From Sphingopyxis witflariensis (GTDB lineage: Bacteria > Pseudomonadota > Alphaproteobacteria > Sphingomonadales > Sphingomonadaceae): 64,000 nt of DNA. This document shows positions 46,107 to 55,221 of the stretch, one piece after another (the stretch's first letter is position 1; each line of letters starts with the position of its first letter). Made by a program: the position numbers and the translations under genes. The stretch spans positions 186,001 through 250,000 of the forward strand of contig NZ_NISJ01000005.1 in the NCBI RefSeq assembly GCF_002205635.1, written 5' to 3'. Below the pieces are notes generated by a model that was not told the origin of the DNA, searched no databases, and worked only from the letters and a program-made list of their open reading frames with translations.

Positions 46107-47930
46107 CTAGGCGTCCTCGATCAACCGCGCCGGGATCAGCCCGCGCAGCGAATTGCCGATGAAAAACCCCTCGCCCAGATCGGCAAGGCGCAGATGCGAT
46201 TCGACCGCCCGTCCCCTGTCGATCAGTTCGGCGCGCAGCACGCCGGGAAGCAGCCCGAGCGACAGCGGCGGGGTGAGGAGCATACCGTCGCGCTCGACGA
46301 AAATATTGCTCCAGCTGCCCTCGGTCACAAAGCCCGGTTCGTCGATAAAGACAATCTCGGCCGCCCCGCTTTCGCGCCGCGCGCCATCATAGGCGGCACG
46401 TTGGCTGGTCTTGTGCGCGAGGCGAAAATCGTCCGGCGCCATCGGCACAGGACTAACGGCGACCGGCACCGGCAATTCGGCGAGCCGCGGCAGCGGCGAC
46501 ACCTCGACCGCCAATGCACCCGACGGCGCAAGCCGCATCCGCACCCGCGCAGCGCCGCGCACGCGAAAGGTCGCCGATTGCAGGCTGTTGCGCGCACCGT
46601 GGCGGTCGAACCGAAAGCCCAGCGTCGCCGCGCTCGCTGTCAGCCGCGCCAAATGCCCCTCGAGTCGCTGGACGCCATCGACCGGATCGAAAAACATCGT
46701 TTCGAGTAGGTCGAAGCTTTCGCCCGCTGCGCTCACAAATTCCCCTTTGGCCAGACATTCGCGCCATTCTTCGGCGGGCACGCTGTCGGCAACGATTCCG
46801 GACCCCAGACCCAGCGTGGCGGACAACCGCCCATCCTGCAAGTCATTGGAATACGGAAATACCAATGTCCGAATCGCGACGTTGAACGCCGCATCCCCCC
46901 CCGGCTCGATGAAGCCGATCGACCCCGTATACAGTCCGCGCGCGCCTTCTTCCAGCGTGTCGATAATCTCCATCGCCCGTACCTTGGGCGCGCCGGTGAT
47001 CGAACCGCAGGGAAAGGCGGCGCACAGCATGTCGACCGCGCCGGTTCCCTCGGGCAAACGCGCGCTGACGTCGGACACCAGTTGATGGATCGTCGGAAAG
47101 CTCTCGACGCGAAACAGGTCGGGCACCGCGACCGACCCTGGCACCGCAACGCGCGACAGATCGTTGCGGATCAGGTCGACGATCATCAGATTTTCGGCGC
47201 GCTGCTTGGGGTCCTCCGCCAGCTCGCGCGCGGCGCGCGCGTCGGCCTCCGGGTTACGCTGCCGCGCCGCGGTCCCCTTCATCGGCCGCGCCATCGCCTG
47301 GCCACCCTTCAGCGCAAAGAAGAGTTCGGGCGACAGCGACGCGATCGCCTGCGCGCCCGTCCAGATGAAACCGCCATAGCCCGCGCGCGCCGTCCGCCGC
47401 AGCCGCGCATAGGCGGCGAGCGGATTGCCCAGCATGGCGACATCGGCGCGAAAGGTCAGATTGGCCTGATAAATATCGCCGGCGCGGATCAGCCCGAGCA
47501 CCTGTTCGACCGCCGCTTCATAGCCGGCGCGTTCGATCCGCGGCTTAACACCGCCAATCCATGCCCCGGCCGGATCGGGGAGCAGATCGGCCACGACATC
47601 GGCCTCGATCCGCTCGACCCGCTCGAACAGGCCAAACCAGCCCAGCGGCGCATTGCCGCCGCCGCCTTCATCGACCGCACCGCGCCACGCAGGCGCAAGC
47701 GCCTTCCCCGCCTCATAGGCCAGATAACCGGCGGCATAGAGACCGTGCGACTGCGCCTTCTCCAACGCATCGAGCAACGCTGGAATCTCGGCCAGGGTCG
47801 TCGCGCTCAGCACCTCGACCGGGTCGCGAAACAAACGCGCCGGCACGGCCCCGTCCGACCGTGCGTCGTCAAGCAGGACGAAGGGCGGACAGCCCGTTTT
47901 CAGAACAGGAATCGCAGGCGCATCCATCAT
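46107..47930 (-). CDS. pabB: Aminodeoxychorismate synthase I fused to aminodeoxychorismate lyase (PabB-PabC)
   Basis: A 607-residue fusion for the p-aminobenzoate branch of folate synthesis. The first 370 residues are a chorismate-binding domain: MARPMKGTAARQRNPEADAR, NLMIVDLIRNDLSRVAVPGS and FPCGSITGAPKVRAMEIIDT. The rest is a fold-type IV PLP lyase domain with VTEGSWSNIFVERDGMLLTP and a Lys in LAHKTSQRAAYDGAR likely to hold PLP. The glutaminase PabA is not in the window. Two start codons (47930 and 47927) are adjacent. Confidence 0.9.
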   Translation of the reverse strand: MMDAPAIPVLKTGCPPFVLLDDARSDGAVPARLFRDPVEVLSATTLAEIPALLDALEKAQSHGLYAAGYLAYEAGKALAPAWRGAVDEGGGGNAPLGWFGLFERVERIEADVVADLLPDPAGAWIGGVKPRIERAGYEAAVEQVLGLIRAGDIYQANLTFRADVAMLGNPLAAYARLRRTARAGYGGFIWTGAQAIASLSPELFFALKGGQAMARPMKGTAARQRNPEADARAARELAEDPKQRAENLMIVDLIRNDLSRVAVPGSVAVPDLFRVESFPTIHQLVSDVSARLPEGTGAVDMLCAAFPCGSITGAPKVRAMEIIDTLEEGARGLYTGSIGFIEPGGDAAFNVAIRTLVFPYSNDLQDGRLSATLGLGSGIVADSVPAEEWRECLAKGEFVSAAGESFDLLETMFFDPVDGVQRLEGHLARLTASAATLGFRFDRHGARNSLQSATFRVRGAARVRMRLAPSGALAVEVSPLPRLAELPVPVAVSPVPMAPDDFRLAHKTSQRAAYDGARRESGAAEIVFIDEPGFVTEGSWSNIFVERDGMLLTPPLSLGLLPGVLRAELIDRGRAVESHLRLADLGEGFFIGNSLRGLIPARLIEDA

Positions 47931-47966
47931 CGGCTTGTCAAAACGCCCCCTCGCAAAAACGCGGGG

Positions 47967-48530
47967 TCAGCGCTCGCGACGAACGCGAATGGAGGGGCGC
48001 CCTTCGAGACTGAGAAAATAGGTTCCGAGCGAGGCCGCCTTAATTCGGATCTTCTGTCCAGGGCGCGGCGCCAACGGCATGCGCTTGCTGTCGATCTGTA
48101 CCCAGACCGATCCATCGGCCATCGCGATGCGATAGCCGCCGTCGGCGGTGGGGGAAGCCGATGCAACGCTGGTTTCGACGCTTTCGACCTTATCCACATC
48201 GCCGTCACCGAAAATGTTAAAATCGGGCAGATCGAGTCCAAACAGACCGCGACGCGCTTTTTGTGCCGATACGCGATCAACGAACAGGATATCTCGCGCG
48301 ACCTGCGCCTGTTGCAGCGCCGCAACCTCACGGTCGAAGCAGGCAAGGCGCCCGTCACCATTGGCGACAGCGCGACAGTTGAAGAGTTGCTGGACCTGCG
48401 CCGGAACGGGGGCCAGCTCCTTTTCCTTTGCGGCCTCCTTGGCAGCAAGCAGTGCCCAGGGAAGTGCGAGCAGCGCAAACGCCCCCGCTAACATCATCGA
48501 ACGCGGTCGCTGCAATGCCGACATAGCCAT
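47967..48530 (-). CDS. Secreted protein of unknown function, paralogue 1
   Basis: A 187-residue protein with a signal peptide (about 1-30) and the mature motif RLACFDREVAALQQAQ, with an earlier Cys (QLFNCRAVANGDGRL). A middle linker (ARRGLFGLDLPDFNIFG) is followed by a compact beta-rich end (WVQIDSKRMPLAPRPGQKIR) that closes with SIRVRRER. It shares the whole plan with the next gene upstream, so the two are tandem duplicates. The CxxxxxxxRLACFD pattern recurs in other secreted bacterial proteins of unclear role. Confidence 0.75.
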   Translation of the reverse strand: MAMSALQRPRSMMLAGAFALLALPWALLAAKEAAKEKELAPVPAQVQQLFNCRAVANGDGRLACFDREVAALQQAQVARDILFVDRVSAQKARRGLFGLDLPDFNIFGDGDVDKVESVETSVASASPTADGGYRIAMADGSVWVQIDSKRMPLAPRPGQKIRIKAASLGTYFLSLEGRPSIRVRRER

Positions 48531-48622
48531 CCCCTTGCCGATATTTCGAACGGAGTAGCCGCAGCAACCCCATGCCGCAAGCGTCGCCCCGACGGCGTCG
48601 CCTGTTTACCCAAACCCGGCGG

Positions 48623-49159
48623 TCAGCGCTCGCGACGAATCCGGATAGCACGCCCTCCGTCAACCTTGCCGAAAAAGCTGCCGATCGCGCCCTTTTTAAT
48701 CTCTATCGTCTGTCCGACGCGCGGCGGACGAATCAGTCCCATATCCTCAATCTGGACCCACACCGCCCCGTCCGCCAGCGTCAGGCGATACCGCCCAAGC
48801 TCGTTGGTCGAGACGGCCTTGAGCGTCGTTTGCAGCTGTTCGTCCACCTTTTCTTCGTCGGCGCCGAACAGGCGGTCGAGATTGGGGATCGAAAAACCGA
48901 ACAGTCCGCGCCGCGCCGCCTGGCTCGTTTCCTTGTCGGCAAAGCGGATCTCGCTTGCCGCATCTGCGGCCGCCAGTTCGCCGACCTCCCGATCGAAACA
49001 GGCGAGGCGCGCCATCGGATCGGTCAGATCCCGGCAACCATAAAGCTGTTGAATCTGCGCCGGGCGTATCGTCGCCTCCTTGTCCTTGGCGACGGCAGGC
49101 GCAGCGGCGCCAGCGAGAATGGCGAACAATACAGCAAATTGCGGCGACAGGCGCGACAT
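48623..49159 (-). CDS. Secreted protein of unknown function, paralogue 2
   Basis: A 178-residue protein with a signal peptide (MSRLSPQFAVLFAILAGAAA, cleavage near AVA-KD). Motifs align with its neighbour: QIQQLYGCRDLTDPMARLAC, FDREVGELAAAD, ARRGLFGFSIPNLDRLFG, ADGAVWVQIEDMGLIRPPRV and the end IRIRRER. The two conserved Cys may form a disulphide. It is 92 bases upstream of paralogue 1 in the same direction. Confidence 0.75.
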   Translation of the reverse strand: MSRLSPQFAVLFAILAGAAAPAVAKDKEATIRPAQIQQLYGCRDLTDPMARLACFDREVGELAAADAASEIRFADKETSQAARRGLFGFSIPNLDRLFGADEEKVDEQLQTTLKAVSTNELGRYRLTLADGAVWVQIEDMGLIRPPRVGQTIEIKKGAIGSFFGKVDGGRAIRIRRER

Positions 49160-49297
49160 GGCAAATCCCCTGAAAATAACCTGCGGCCTGCCTAGCCGCC
49201 ACCGCGCAGCGCCGCAAGCGTCGCCCCGATTGCGAAGCGCGCTTACTTACCTTAGTGTCAGGAACCCGCCCTCGTAACAGAAGGACAATTTGCGCCG

Positions 49298-50965
49298 ATG
49301 AACACGCCTTACGACTGGTCGACCGATTATCATCATCCGACGGACTGGGACCAGTTGTTCGCGCCACTATCGCTGCCCGACATGCTCGCGGCGAGCGTTG
49401 CGCGGCGCGGCGATGCGCCGATGCTCGATTTTCTCGGGCGGCAATATGGCTATGCCGAAGTCGCCCGGGGAGTCGCCCGCGTCGCGCGGGGCCTGCAACA
49501 GCGTGGCGTCGGCAAGGGTAGCCGTGTCGGCCTGTTCCTCCCCAACGTGCCCCATTATGTCGCGGCCTATTATGGCGCGCTCGCCGCCGGGGCGACGGTG
49601 GTCAATTTCTCGCCGCTCTATACGGTCGCCGAGCTGGAAGCGCAGGTCGAGGATTCGGGCACCGACACTTTGTTCACGGTCAGCGCCAACGCGCTGCTCC
49701 CGACCGCGCTGAAAGTGCTCGACGGATCGAGCCTGCGCCAGCTGATCGTCGGATCGGTCGCCGGCGGTCTGCCCGCCGCCAAGTCGGTCCTTTATCGCCT
49801 GTTCAAGCGCGACGAAGTCGCGGCGCTTCCCGACGACCCGCGCGTGATCCGTTTTTCAACGCTGATCGACAATGACGGCCAGCCCGCGCCGGTCCCGATC
49901 GACGCCGAAAAGGACATTGCGCTGATCCAATATACCGGCGGCACCACCGGCACGCCGAAGGGCGCGATGCTGACCCACCAGAATCTGACCGCCAACGCGC
50001 GGCAGGTGAATGCCATCGACCCCGATCATGAGGCGGGCGATCGCATCCTGGGCGCACTGCCCTTCTTTCATGTCTTCGCCAACACCTGCGTCCTCAACCG
50101 CACCGTGCTCAACGGCGGGATGATCGCGATGCTGCCGCGCTTCGACGCCAAACAGGCGTTGCAGGCGATCACGCGCACCAAGACCACCGCCCTGCCCGGC
50201 GTCCCGACGATGTATCAGGCGCTGCTCGACCATCCCGATCTCGCCAAGACCGATTTTTCCAGTCTGCGCATCTGCATCTCGGGCGGCGCGCCGATGCCCG
50301 CCGAACTGCGCGAGAAATTCGTCACCGCAACGGGCGCTTCGCTCGTCGAGGGCTATGGCCTCACCGAAAGTTCGGGGGTGGTCTCGACCAACCCCTATGA
50401 AGGCCCAGTCAAGCCCGGCACGATCGGCCAGCCGCTGCCCGCCACCCATCTGCGCCTCGTCGACAAGGAGGATCCGTCGCGCGACGCCCCCGCGGGCGAA
50501 CCCGGCGAGCTGGTGGTCAAGGGACCGCAGATCATGAAGGGCTATTGGAACCAGCCCGGTGCCGATGCCGACAGCTTCACCGTCGACGGCTGGTTGCGCA
50601 CCGGCGATGTCGCGGTGATCGACGACGATAAATATGTCCGCATCGTCGACCGGCTGAAGGATATGATCGCGGTCGGTGGCTTCAAGGTTTACCCAAGCGT
50701 GATCGAGGCGCATCTCTACGAACATCCGGCAGTCAAGGAAGCGATCGTCCTCGGCGTCCCCGACGCCTATCGCGGGGAGGCGCCCAAGGCGTTCGTGACG
50801 CTGGAGGACGGCTTCAACATTTCGGGCGAAGCGCTCACCGCATGGTTGAACCCGCAGCTCGGCAAGCATGAACGGGTGAACGCAGTCGAAGTACGCCTGA
50901 ACCTGCCCAAGACGATGATCGGCAAGCTCGACCGCAAGGCGTTGCGCGCGGAGGAAGGGGCCTAG
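49298..50965 (+). CDS. Long-chain acyl-CoA synthetase (AMP-forming)
   Basis: Activates a carboxylic acid to its CoA thioester through an acyl-AMP. The 555 residues contain the P-loop IQYTGGTTGTPKGAMLTHQN, the linker motif VEGYGLTESSGVVSTNPYEG and GWLRTGDVAVIDDDKYVRIV, with Lys in LPKTMIGKLDRKALR near the end. It resembles FadD but the substrate could be another acid. AGAAGGA lies 12 bases upstream of the ATG. The box TTACTTACCTT occurs about 45 bases before the start. Confidence 0.88.
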   Translation: MNTPYDWSTDYHHPTDWDQLFAPLSLPDMLAASVARRGDAPMLDFLGRQYGYAEVARGVARVARGLQQRGVGKGSRVGLFLPNVPHYVAAYYGALAAGATVVNFSPLYTVAELEAQVEDSGTDTLFTVSANALLPTALKVLDGSSLRQLIVGSVAGGLPAAKSVLYRLFKRDEVAALPDDPRVIRFSTLIDNDGQPAPVPIDAEKDIALIQYTGGTTGTPKGAMLTHQNLTANARQVNAIDPDHEAGDRILGALPFFHVFANTCVLNRTVLNGGMIAMLPRFDAKQALQAITRTKTTALPGVPTMYQALLDHPDLAKTDFSSLRICISGGAPMPAELREKFVTATGASLVEGYGLTESSGVVSTNPYEGPVKPGTIGQPLPATHLRLVDKEDPSRDAPAGEPGELVVKGPQIMKGYWNQPGADADSFTVDGWLRTGDVAVIDDDKYVRIVDRLKDMIAVGGFKVYPSVIEAHLYEHPAVKEAIVLGVPDAYRGEAPKAFVTLEDGFNISGEALTAWLNPQLGKHERVNAVEVRLNLPKTMIGKLDRKALRAEEGA

Positions 50966-50985
50966 AGTTTGGCGATTCCCATTTT

Positions 50986-51068
50986 CCCGTTCGCATCGAG
51001 CGAAGTCGAGATGCCGCTAAGGCATGCACCTACGATGGGTGTCTCGACTTCGCTCGACACGAACGGGA
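50986..51068. repeat. Dispersed palindrome between acyl-CoA ligase and OYE genes (copy A)
   Basis: CCCGTTCGCATCGAGCGAAG (50986 onward) pairs with CTTCGCTCGACACGAACGGG (51048-51067), and GTCGAGAT with the middle TCTCGAC. The same element, in opposite orientation and about 80% similar by eye, occurs at 63335-63416. It lies wholly between two convergent stop codons and could terminate both. Confidence 0.85.
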
Positions 51069-51083
51069 TAGGGACGCCTCCAC

Positions 51084-52367
51084 CTACCCCCGCGCCTTCA
51101 TGATCGCCTTGTTGCGCGCCTCGAGCGTGCGTAAGGCCGAAAAGACGCTCAGTCCTTCATCGGCGCGCCCATCGCGACCGAGCAGCCAGAGCTGCTGATA
51201 AAACCAGTAAATCCCTGCAAAACCATCGACCGCCTTGACCAGCTGAAACCGGCGCAGAAAGCCCAGCCAACCAGGCAACAGCCCGCGATCATCCTCATAA
51301 CGCGGCAATTGCTTAGCCCCTTCCAGCAAGCGCTTCGGTGCGTCGGTCATCAGGCACATCGGGCGGCCGAGCCCGATCACATCGGCCGCGCCGCCCGCCA
51401 GCGCCTGCTCCATCGCGGCGCGCGAGCGAAAGCCGCCGGTGACCATCAACGGCACCGTCACGCACGCCTGCATCGCCAGCGCGAAATCGACGAAATAAGC
51501 CTCGCGCGCCAGCGTCGACGGCGCGACATTTTGCGCCGCGCTTTCCTCCATCCCCTCGATGCCGAGCAATTTGGGCTGTTCATAACTGCCCCCCGAAATT
51601 TCGATCAGGTCGACGCCCGCCGCCTCGAGCCAGCCGGCGGCCGTCAGGCTATCCTCAAAATCAAAGCCACCCTTCTGGAAATCGGCGCTGTTGAGCTTGA
51701 CCGAGACCGGAAATCCGGGTCCGACGGCCGCGCGAATCGCACCTATCACCTCCAACAACAGCCGCGCCCGATTTTCGAGGCCACCGCCATATTCATCGGT
51801 CCGATGATTGGAGAGCGGGCTCAAAAACTGCGACATCAGATAGCCATGCGCGGCGTGGACCTGCACCCCGGTAAAGCCCGCATCCTGACACGCCCTCGCC
51901 GCGACCGCCCAGCGCCTTACCAGATCGGCGATCTCGTCCAAGGTCAGCGGCTCGGGCTGACCGAACTGGCCGCCGGGCAAAGCCAGTTTGACGTCGGACG
52001 CCGATTTGGGATGACGGTTGACGACCGCGGGGGTCTGCCGCCCGCTGTGACTGATCTGCGCCCAAAAATGATTGCCGCCGCGCGTCGCGGCTTTGGCCCA
52101 GCGGGTCAGCGCCGCCATCATCTGCGCGTCGGGCGCGCTGTCGATCACGACATTGCCGGGCCGCTCCAGATGGTCGTGGTCGATGACCAGATTGCCGCCG
52201 ATCAACAGCCCCGCCCCGCCGTCGGACCATAAGCCGTAAAGCCGCTCGAGCGCCGCGGTCGGCCGCCCGTCGGGGGTTGCCATCCCCTCCGTCATCGCCG
52301 CCTTGGCGATCCGGTTCGGCAAGATCGCGCCGCATGGCAACGTCAGCGGCTCGGTCAGACCAGTCAT
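51084..52367 (-). CDS. NADH:flavin oxidoreductase, Old Yellow Enzyme family
   Basis: A 427-residue FMN-binding TIM barrel. LPNRIAKAAMTEGMATPDGR starts the barrel, GFTGVQVHAAHGYLMSQFLS gives the substrate-binding HAAHGYL motif, and MVTGGFRSRAAMEQALAGGA is the FMN-phosphate site. It lacks the iron-sulfur domain of enoate reductases. It probably reduces an activated C=C bond. ATG 52367 is taken; a TTG at 52382 and GTG at 52373 lie just upstream. Confidence 0.85.
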   Translation of the reverse strand: MTGLTEPLTLPCGAILPNRIAKAAMTEGMATPDGRPTAALERLYGLWSDGGAGLLIGGNLVIDHDHLERPGNVVIDSAPDAQMMAALTRWAKAATRGGNHFWAQISHSGRQTPAVVNRHPKSASDVKLALPGGQFGQPEPLTLDEIADLVRRWAVAARACQDAGFTGVQVHAAHGYLMSQFLSPLSNHRTDEYGGGLENRARLLLEVIGAIRAAVGPGFPVSVKLNSADFQKGGFDFEDSLTAAGWLEAAGVDLIEISGGSYEQPKLLGIEGMEESAAQNVAPSTLAREAYFVDFALAMQACVTVPLMVTGGFRSRAAMEQALAGGAADVIGLGRPMCLMTDAPKRLLEGAKQLPRYEDDRGLLPGWLGFLRRFQLVKAVDGFAGIYWFYQQLWLLGRDGRADEGLSVFSALRTLEARNKAIMKARG

Positions 52368-52464
52368 TCCCACATCCCCCAATGTTTTCAGAAACCCATC
52401 CTGCCCCGCCCACCTGTTCAGCGAAAGCGAAGAATTGCGCCATGAGACGTTGTAACCTTTGACA

Positions 52465-52479
52465 TGTTATGCCATATCA
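52465..52479 (+). promoter_or_regulatory. Candidate Zur box upstream of the MerC-like gene
   Basis: TGTTATGCCATATCA is a near-perfect palindrome centred on 52472: six of seven base pairs match across the centre. It is similar to the Zur consensus TGTTATANTATAACA and lies 29 bases before the GTG start. A zur gene follows the MerC-like gene. Confidence 0.45.
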
Positions 52480-52508
52480 ACTTCCATTGTCGTTGAACGG
52501 AGAATCGG

Positions 52509-52943
52509 GTGACCCAAGTCGCCAGCCCTGCCCCTGTCCTGACGCGCCTCGGCGCGGTGGTTCGGGCTGCGCGCGATTCGCGGCCACTGACCGCGCTCAG
52601 CGGCGACCAGTTGGCGATGGGTCTATCGGGCCTGTGCCTCGTCCACTGCCTCGCAACGACGATCTTCTTCGCCTCGATCGCCTCGGTCGGCGGGGTATTT
52701 CTTGAAAATCACCTGTTCCACGAGATCGGCCTGATCGTAGCCATCGGCTTTGCGCTGATCACCCTCGTCTCGGGCGTGCTCACCCACGGCTATATGATGC
52801 CGTTTGCCGTCGGCAGCTTCGGGCTTGGCATGATGGCGGGCGCGCTGGCGCGGCCGCATGACGGCAGCGAAGTGCTCGCCACGATGATCGGCGTCGCGGT
52901 CGTCGCGCTCGGGCACGACCTCAATCGCCGCGCGCGAAACTAG
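52509..52943 (+). CDS. MerC-domain membrane protein
   Basis: A 144-residue protein with four transmembrane helices and the MerC motif in LSGLCLVHCLATTIFF, where the two Cys bind mercury in true MerC. No mer regulator or reductase accompanies it. MerC-like proteins without mer genes are common near zinc-uptake regulators in sphingomonads, so metal transport under Zur is plausible here. The start is GTG 52509 with GGAGA just upstream. Confidence 0.75.
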   Translation: MTQVASPAPVLTRLGAVVRAARDSRPLTALSGDQLAMGLSGLCLVHCLATTIFFASIASVGGVFLENHLFHEIGLIVAIGFALITLVSGVLTHGYMMPFAVGSFGLGMMAGALARPHDGSEVLATMIGVAVVALGHDLNRRARN

Positions 52944-53047
52944 GCCGCAGCCCCAAACACTCCGGTCCGCCGCTTGCGGGCATCCCCTAAAGAGCCTACA
53001 TTAAGCCCAGAGTTGGCACGGGATTTCCCGCGCCCAAGGACAACGCC

Positions 53048-53512
53048 ATGGGTAAGCATGATCATCCGCACGTCGAGGCCAGCGGCGCCTCGCTCGCCAA
53101 GGCCGCGCAGACCGCGCTCGAAGGCGCGGGTGAGGCGTGGACCGACATGCGCGCGCAGATTTTCGACGCCGTCGCCGAAATCGGCAAGCCAGCCAGCGCC
53201 TATGAAATCGCCGACATCGTCTCGCAAAAACGTGGGCGTCGCGTCGCGCCGAACAGCGTCTATCGCATCCTCGACCTGTTCGTAGCAAACAACCTCGTCC
53301 GCCGGGTCGAAAGCGCCAACGCCTTCGTCGCCAACAGCCACCCCGGCTGCCTGCACGACTGCATCTTCCTGATCTGCGACAGCTGCGGCAGCGCGGTGCA
53401 TGTCGATAATGACGCGGTCTCGGGCGGCGTCCGCGCCGCCGCCAACGCAACCGGCTTTGCCGCCGAACGCCCGGTGATCGAAGTGCGCGGCAAATGCGCC
53501 GAGTGCCAATAG
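53048..53512 (+). CDS. zur: Zinc-uptake regulator, Fur family
   Basis: A 154-residue Fur-family repressor. The winged helix contains DAVAEIGKPASAYEIADIVS and VAPNSVYRILDLFVANNLVR, and zinc ligands are HPGCLHDCIFLICDSCGSAV plus C-terminal CAEC. The two CxxC pairs suit the structural zinc of Zur and Fur. The assignment to Zur rather than Fur is from overall similarity and the neighbouring MerC-like gene with its candidate box. AAGGA precedes the ATG. Confidence 0.8.
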   Translation: MGKHDHPHVEASGASLAKAAQTALEGAGEAWTDMRAQIFDAVAEIGKPASAYEIADIVSQKRGRRVAPNSVYRILDLFVANNLVRRVESANAFVANSHPGCLHDCIFLICDSCGSAVHVDNDAVSGGVRAAANATGFAAERPVIEVRGKCAECQ

Positions 53513-53628
53513 GCTAAGCCCCCCGGCACCCCATGGCGCGCGCCTTTCCCGCTAGGCTCTGGACCATCGCCCTGCCCCGGGTCTAGGGAGACGGCGAATC
53601 CGAACCACGGACAAAGAGGGCTGCACCC

Positions 53629-55152
53629 ATGAATACTGTCACCATCCGCGAAGACGACCTGATCGAGACCATCGCCGACGCGCTCCAGTACATCAGCTAT
53701 TTCCATCCGATGGACTATATCCGCGCGCTGGGTGCCGCCTATGAACGCGAAGTGTCGCCCGCCGCCAAGGATGCGATGGCGCAGATCCTCTCGAACAGCC
53801 GCATGTGCGCCGAGGGGCACCGCCCGATCTGCCAGGACACCGGCATCGTCACCGTCTTCATCAAATGGGGCATGGACTGCCGCCTCGACAGCCCGCGCAG
53901 CCTGCAGCAGGTCGTCGATGAGGGCGTCCGCAAAGCCTATCTCCACCCCGAAAACAAGCTCCGCGCCTCGATCCTCGCCGACCCGGCGTTCAGCCGCGTC
54001 AACACCAAGGACAACACCCCGTCGGTACTCAACGTCGAAATGGTCCCCGGCGCGAAGGTCCATATCGACGTCGCGGCCAAAGGCGGCGGCAGCGAGAATA
54101 AGTCGAAGTTCAAGATGATGAACCCGTCCGACAGCATCGTCGACTGGGTGCTCGAAATGGTCCCGCAAATGGGCGCGGGCTGGTGCCCGCCGGGCATGCT
54201 CGGCATCGGCATCGGCGGCACCGCCGAAAAGGCGATGCTGCTCGCGAAACAGTCGCTGATGGACCCGATCGACATGACCGAACTGCTCGCACGCGGCCCG
54301 TCAACCCCGACCGAGGAACTGCGCATTGAGCTGTATGAAAAGGTCAACGCCCTCGGCATCGGCGCGCAGGGGCTCGGCGGCCTCGCGACCGTGCTCGACA
54401 TCAAGATCGCCGACTGGCCGACCCACGCGGCGTCGAAGCCCGTCGCGATGATCCCGAACTGCGCCGCGACGCGCCACGCGCATGTCACACTCGACGGCAG
54501 CGGGCCGGCGTTCCTCGAAGCACCGAAGCTCGCCGATTATCCCGAAATCGACTGGAAGCCCGATCAGGCGGCGATCCGCGTCGACCTCGACACGCTCACC
54601 CCCGACGTCGTCGCGAGCTGGAAACAGGGCGACCGGCTGCTCCTCAACGGCAAGATGCTCACCGGCCGCGACGCCGCGCACAAGCGCATCGCCGACATGC
54701 TGGCGAAGGGCGAACAGCTCCCCGTCGAGTTCAAGGGCCGCGTCATCTATTATGTCGGCCCGGTCGATCCGGTCGGCGAGGAAATCGTCGGCCCCGCCGG
54801 CCCGACGACCGCGACGCGCATGGACAAGTTCATGGACATGATGCTCGATCAAGGCCTGCTCGCCTGCGTCGGCAAAGCCGAGCGCGGCCCCGCCGCGACG
54901 CAGGCGATCGCGAAGCACAAGAGCGCCTATATGATGGCGGTCGGCGGCGCCGCCTATCTTGTCGCACGCGCGATCAAGGGCAGCAAGGTCGTCGGCTTCG
55001 CCGATCTCGGCATGGAAGCGATCTACGAATTCGAGGTGCAGGACTTCCCCGTCACCGTCGCGGTCGACAGCGAAGGCCAGAATGTCCACGTCAACGCCCC
55101 CGCGCTATGGCAAAAGCGGATCAAGGATGAAGGACTGCTGGAGAAGGCATAA
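53629..55152 (+). CDS. fumA: Fumarate hydratase class I (iron-sulfur)
   Basis: Interconverts fumarate and malate. The 507 residues cover both domains of class I fumarase: HRPICQDTGIVTVFIKWGMD and GWCPPGMLGIGIGGTAEKAM, then NCAATRHAHVTLDGSG, GPTTATRMDKFMDMMLDQGL and CVGKAERGPAATQAIAKHKS. Cys residues for the 4Fe-4S cluster are present at CQDTG and in the NCAATRH and CVGKAERG segments. It is oxygen-sensitive by family. The gene is alone, ending at a strong hairpin. Confidence 0.93.
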   Translation: MNTVTIREDDLIETIADALQYISYFHPMDYIRALGAAYEREVSPAAKDAMAQILSNSRMCAEGHRPICQDTGIVTVFIKWGMDCRLDSPRSLQQVVDEGVRKAYLHPENKLRASILADPAFSRVNTKDNTPSVLNVEMVPGAKVHIDVAAKGGGSENKSKFKMMNPSDSIVDWVLEMVPQMGAGWCPPGMLGIGIGGTAEKAMLLAKQSLMDPIDMTELLARGPSTPTEELRIELYEKVNALGIGAQGLGGLATVLDIKIADWPTHAASKPVAMIPNCAATRHAHVTLDGSGPAFLEAPKLADYPEIDWKPDQAAIRVDLDTLTPDVVASWKQGDRLLLNGKMLTGRDAAHKRIADMLAKGEQLPVEFKGRVIYYVGPVDPVGEEIVGPAGPTTATRMDKFMDMMLDQGLLACVGKAERGPAATQAIAKHKSAYMMAVGGAAYLVARAIKGSKVVGFADLGMEAIYEFEVQDFPVTVAVDSEGQNVHVNAPALWQKRIKDEGLLEKA

Positions 55153-55172
55153 CCGCCCACTCTATCACCGTC

Positions 55173-55192
55173 ACCCCGGCGAAAGCCGGGGT
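55173..55192. terminator. Bidirectional hairpin after fumarase
   Basis: ACCCCGGC (55173-55180) and GCCGGGGT (55185-55192) form a perfect 8-bp stem closed by a GAAA tetraloop. It has the CGTCACCCCGGCGAAAGCCG sequence of a widespread dispersed repeat. It lies 20 bases past the fumarase stop and 29 bases past that of the convergent DUF481 gene. Confidence 0.75.
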
Positions 55193-55221
55193 CTCAACGG
55201 CCGCCCGGCCCCCGCCTCGCC

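Noticed and set aside
52509..52943. Mercury-resistance operon
   Set aside because: Only a MerC-like gene is present; there is no merR, merT, merP or merA.
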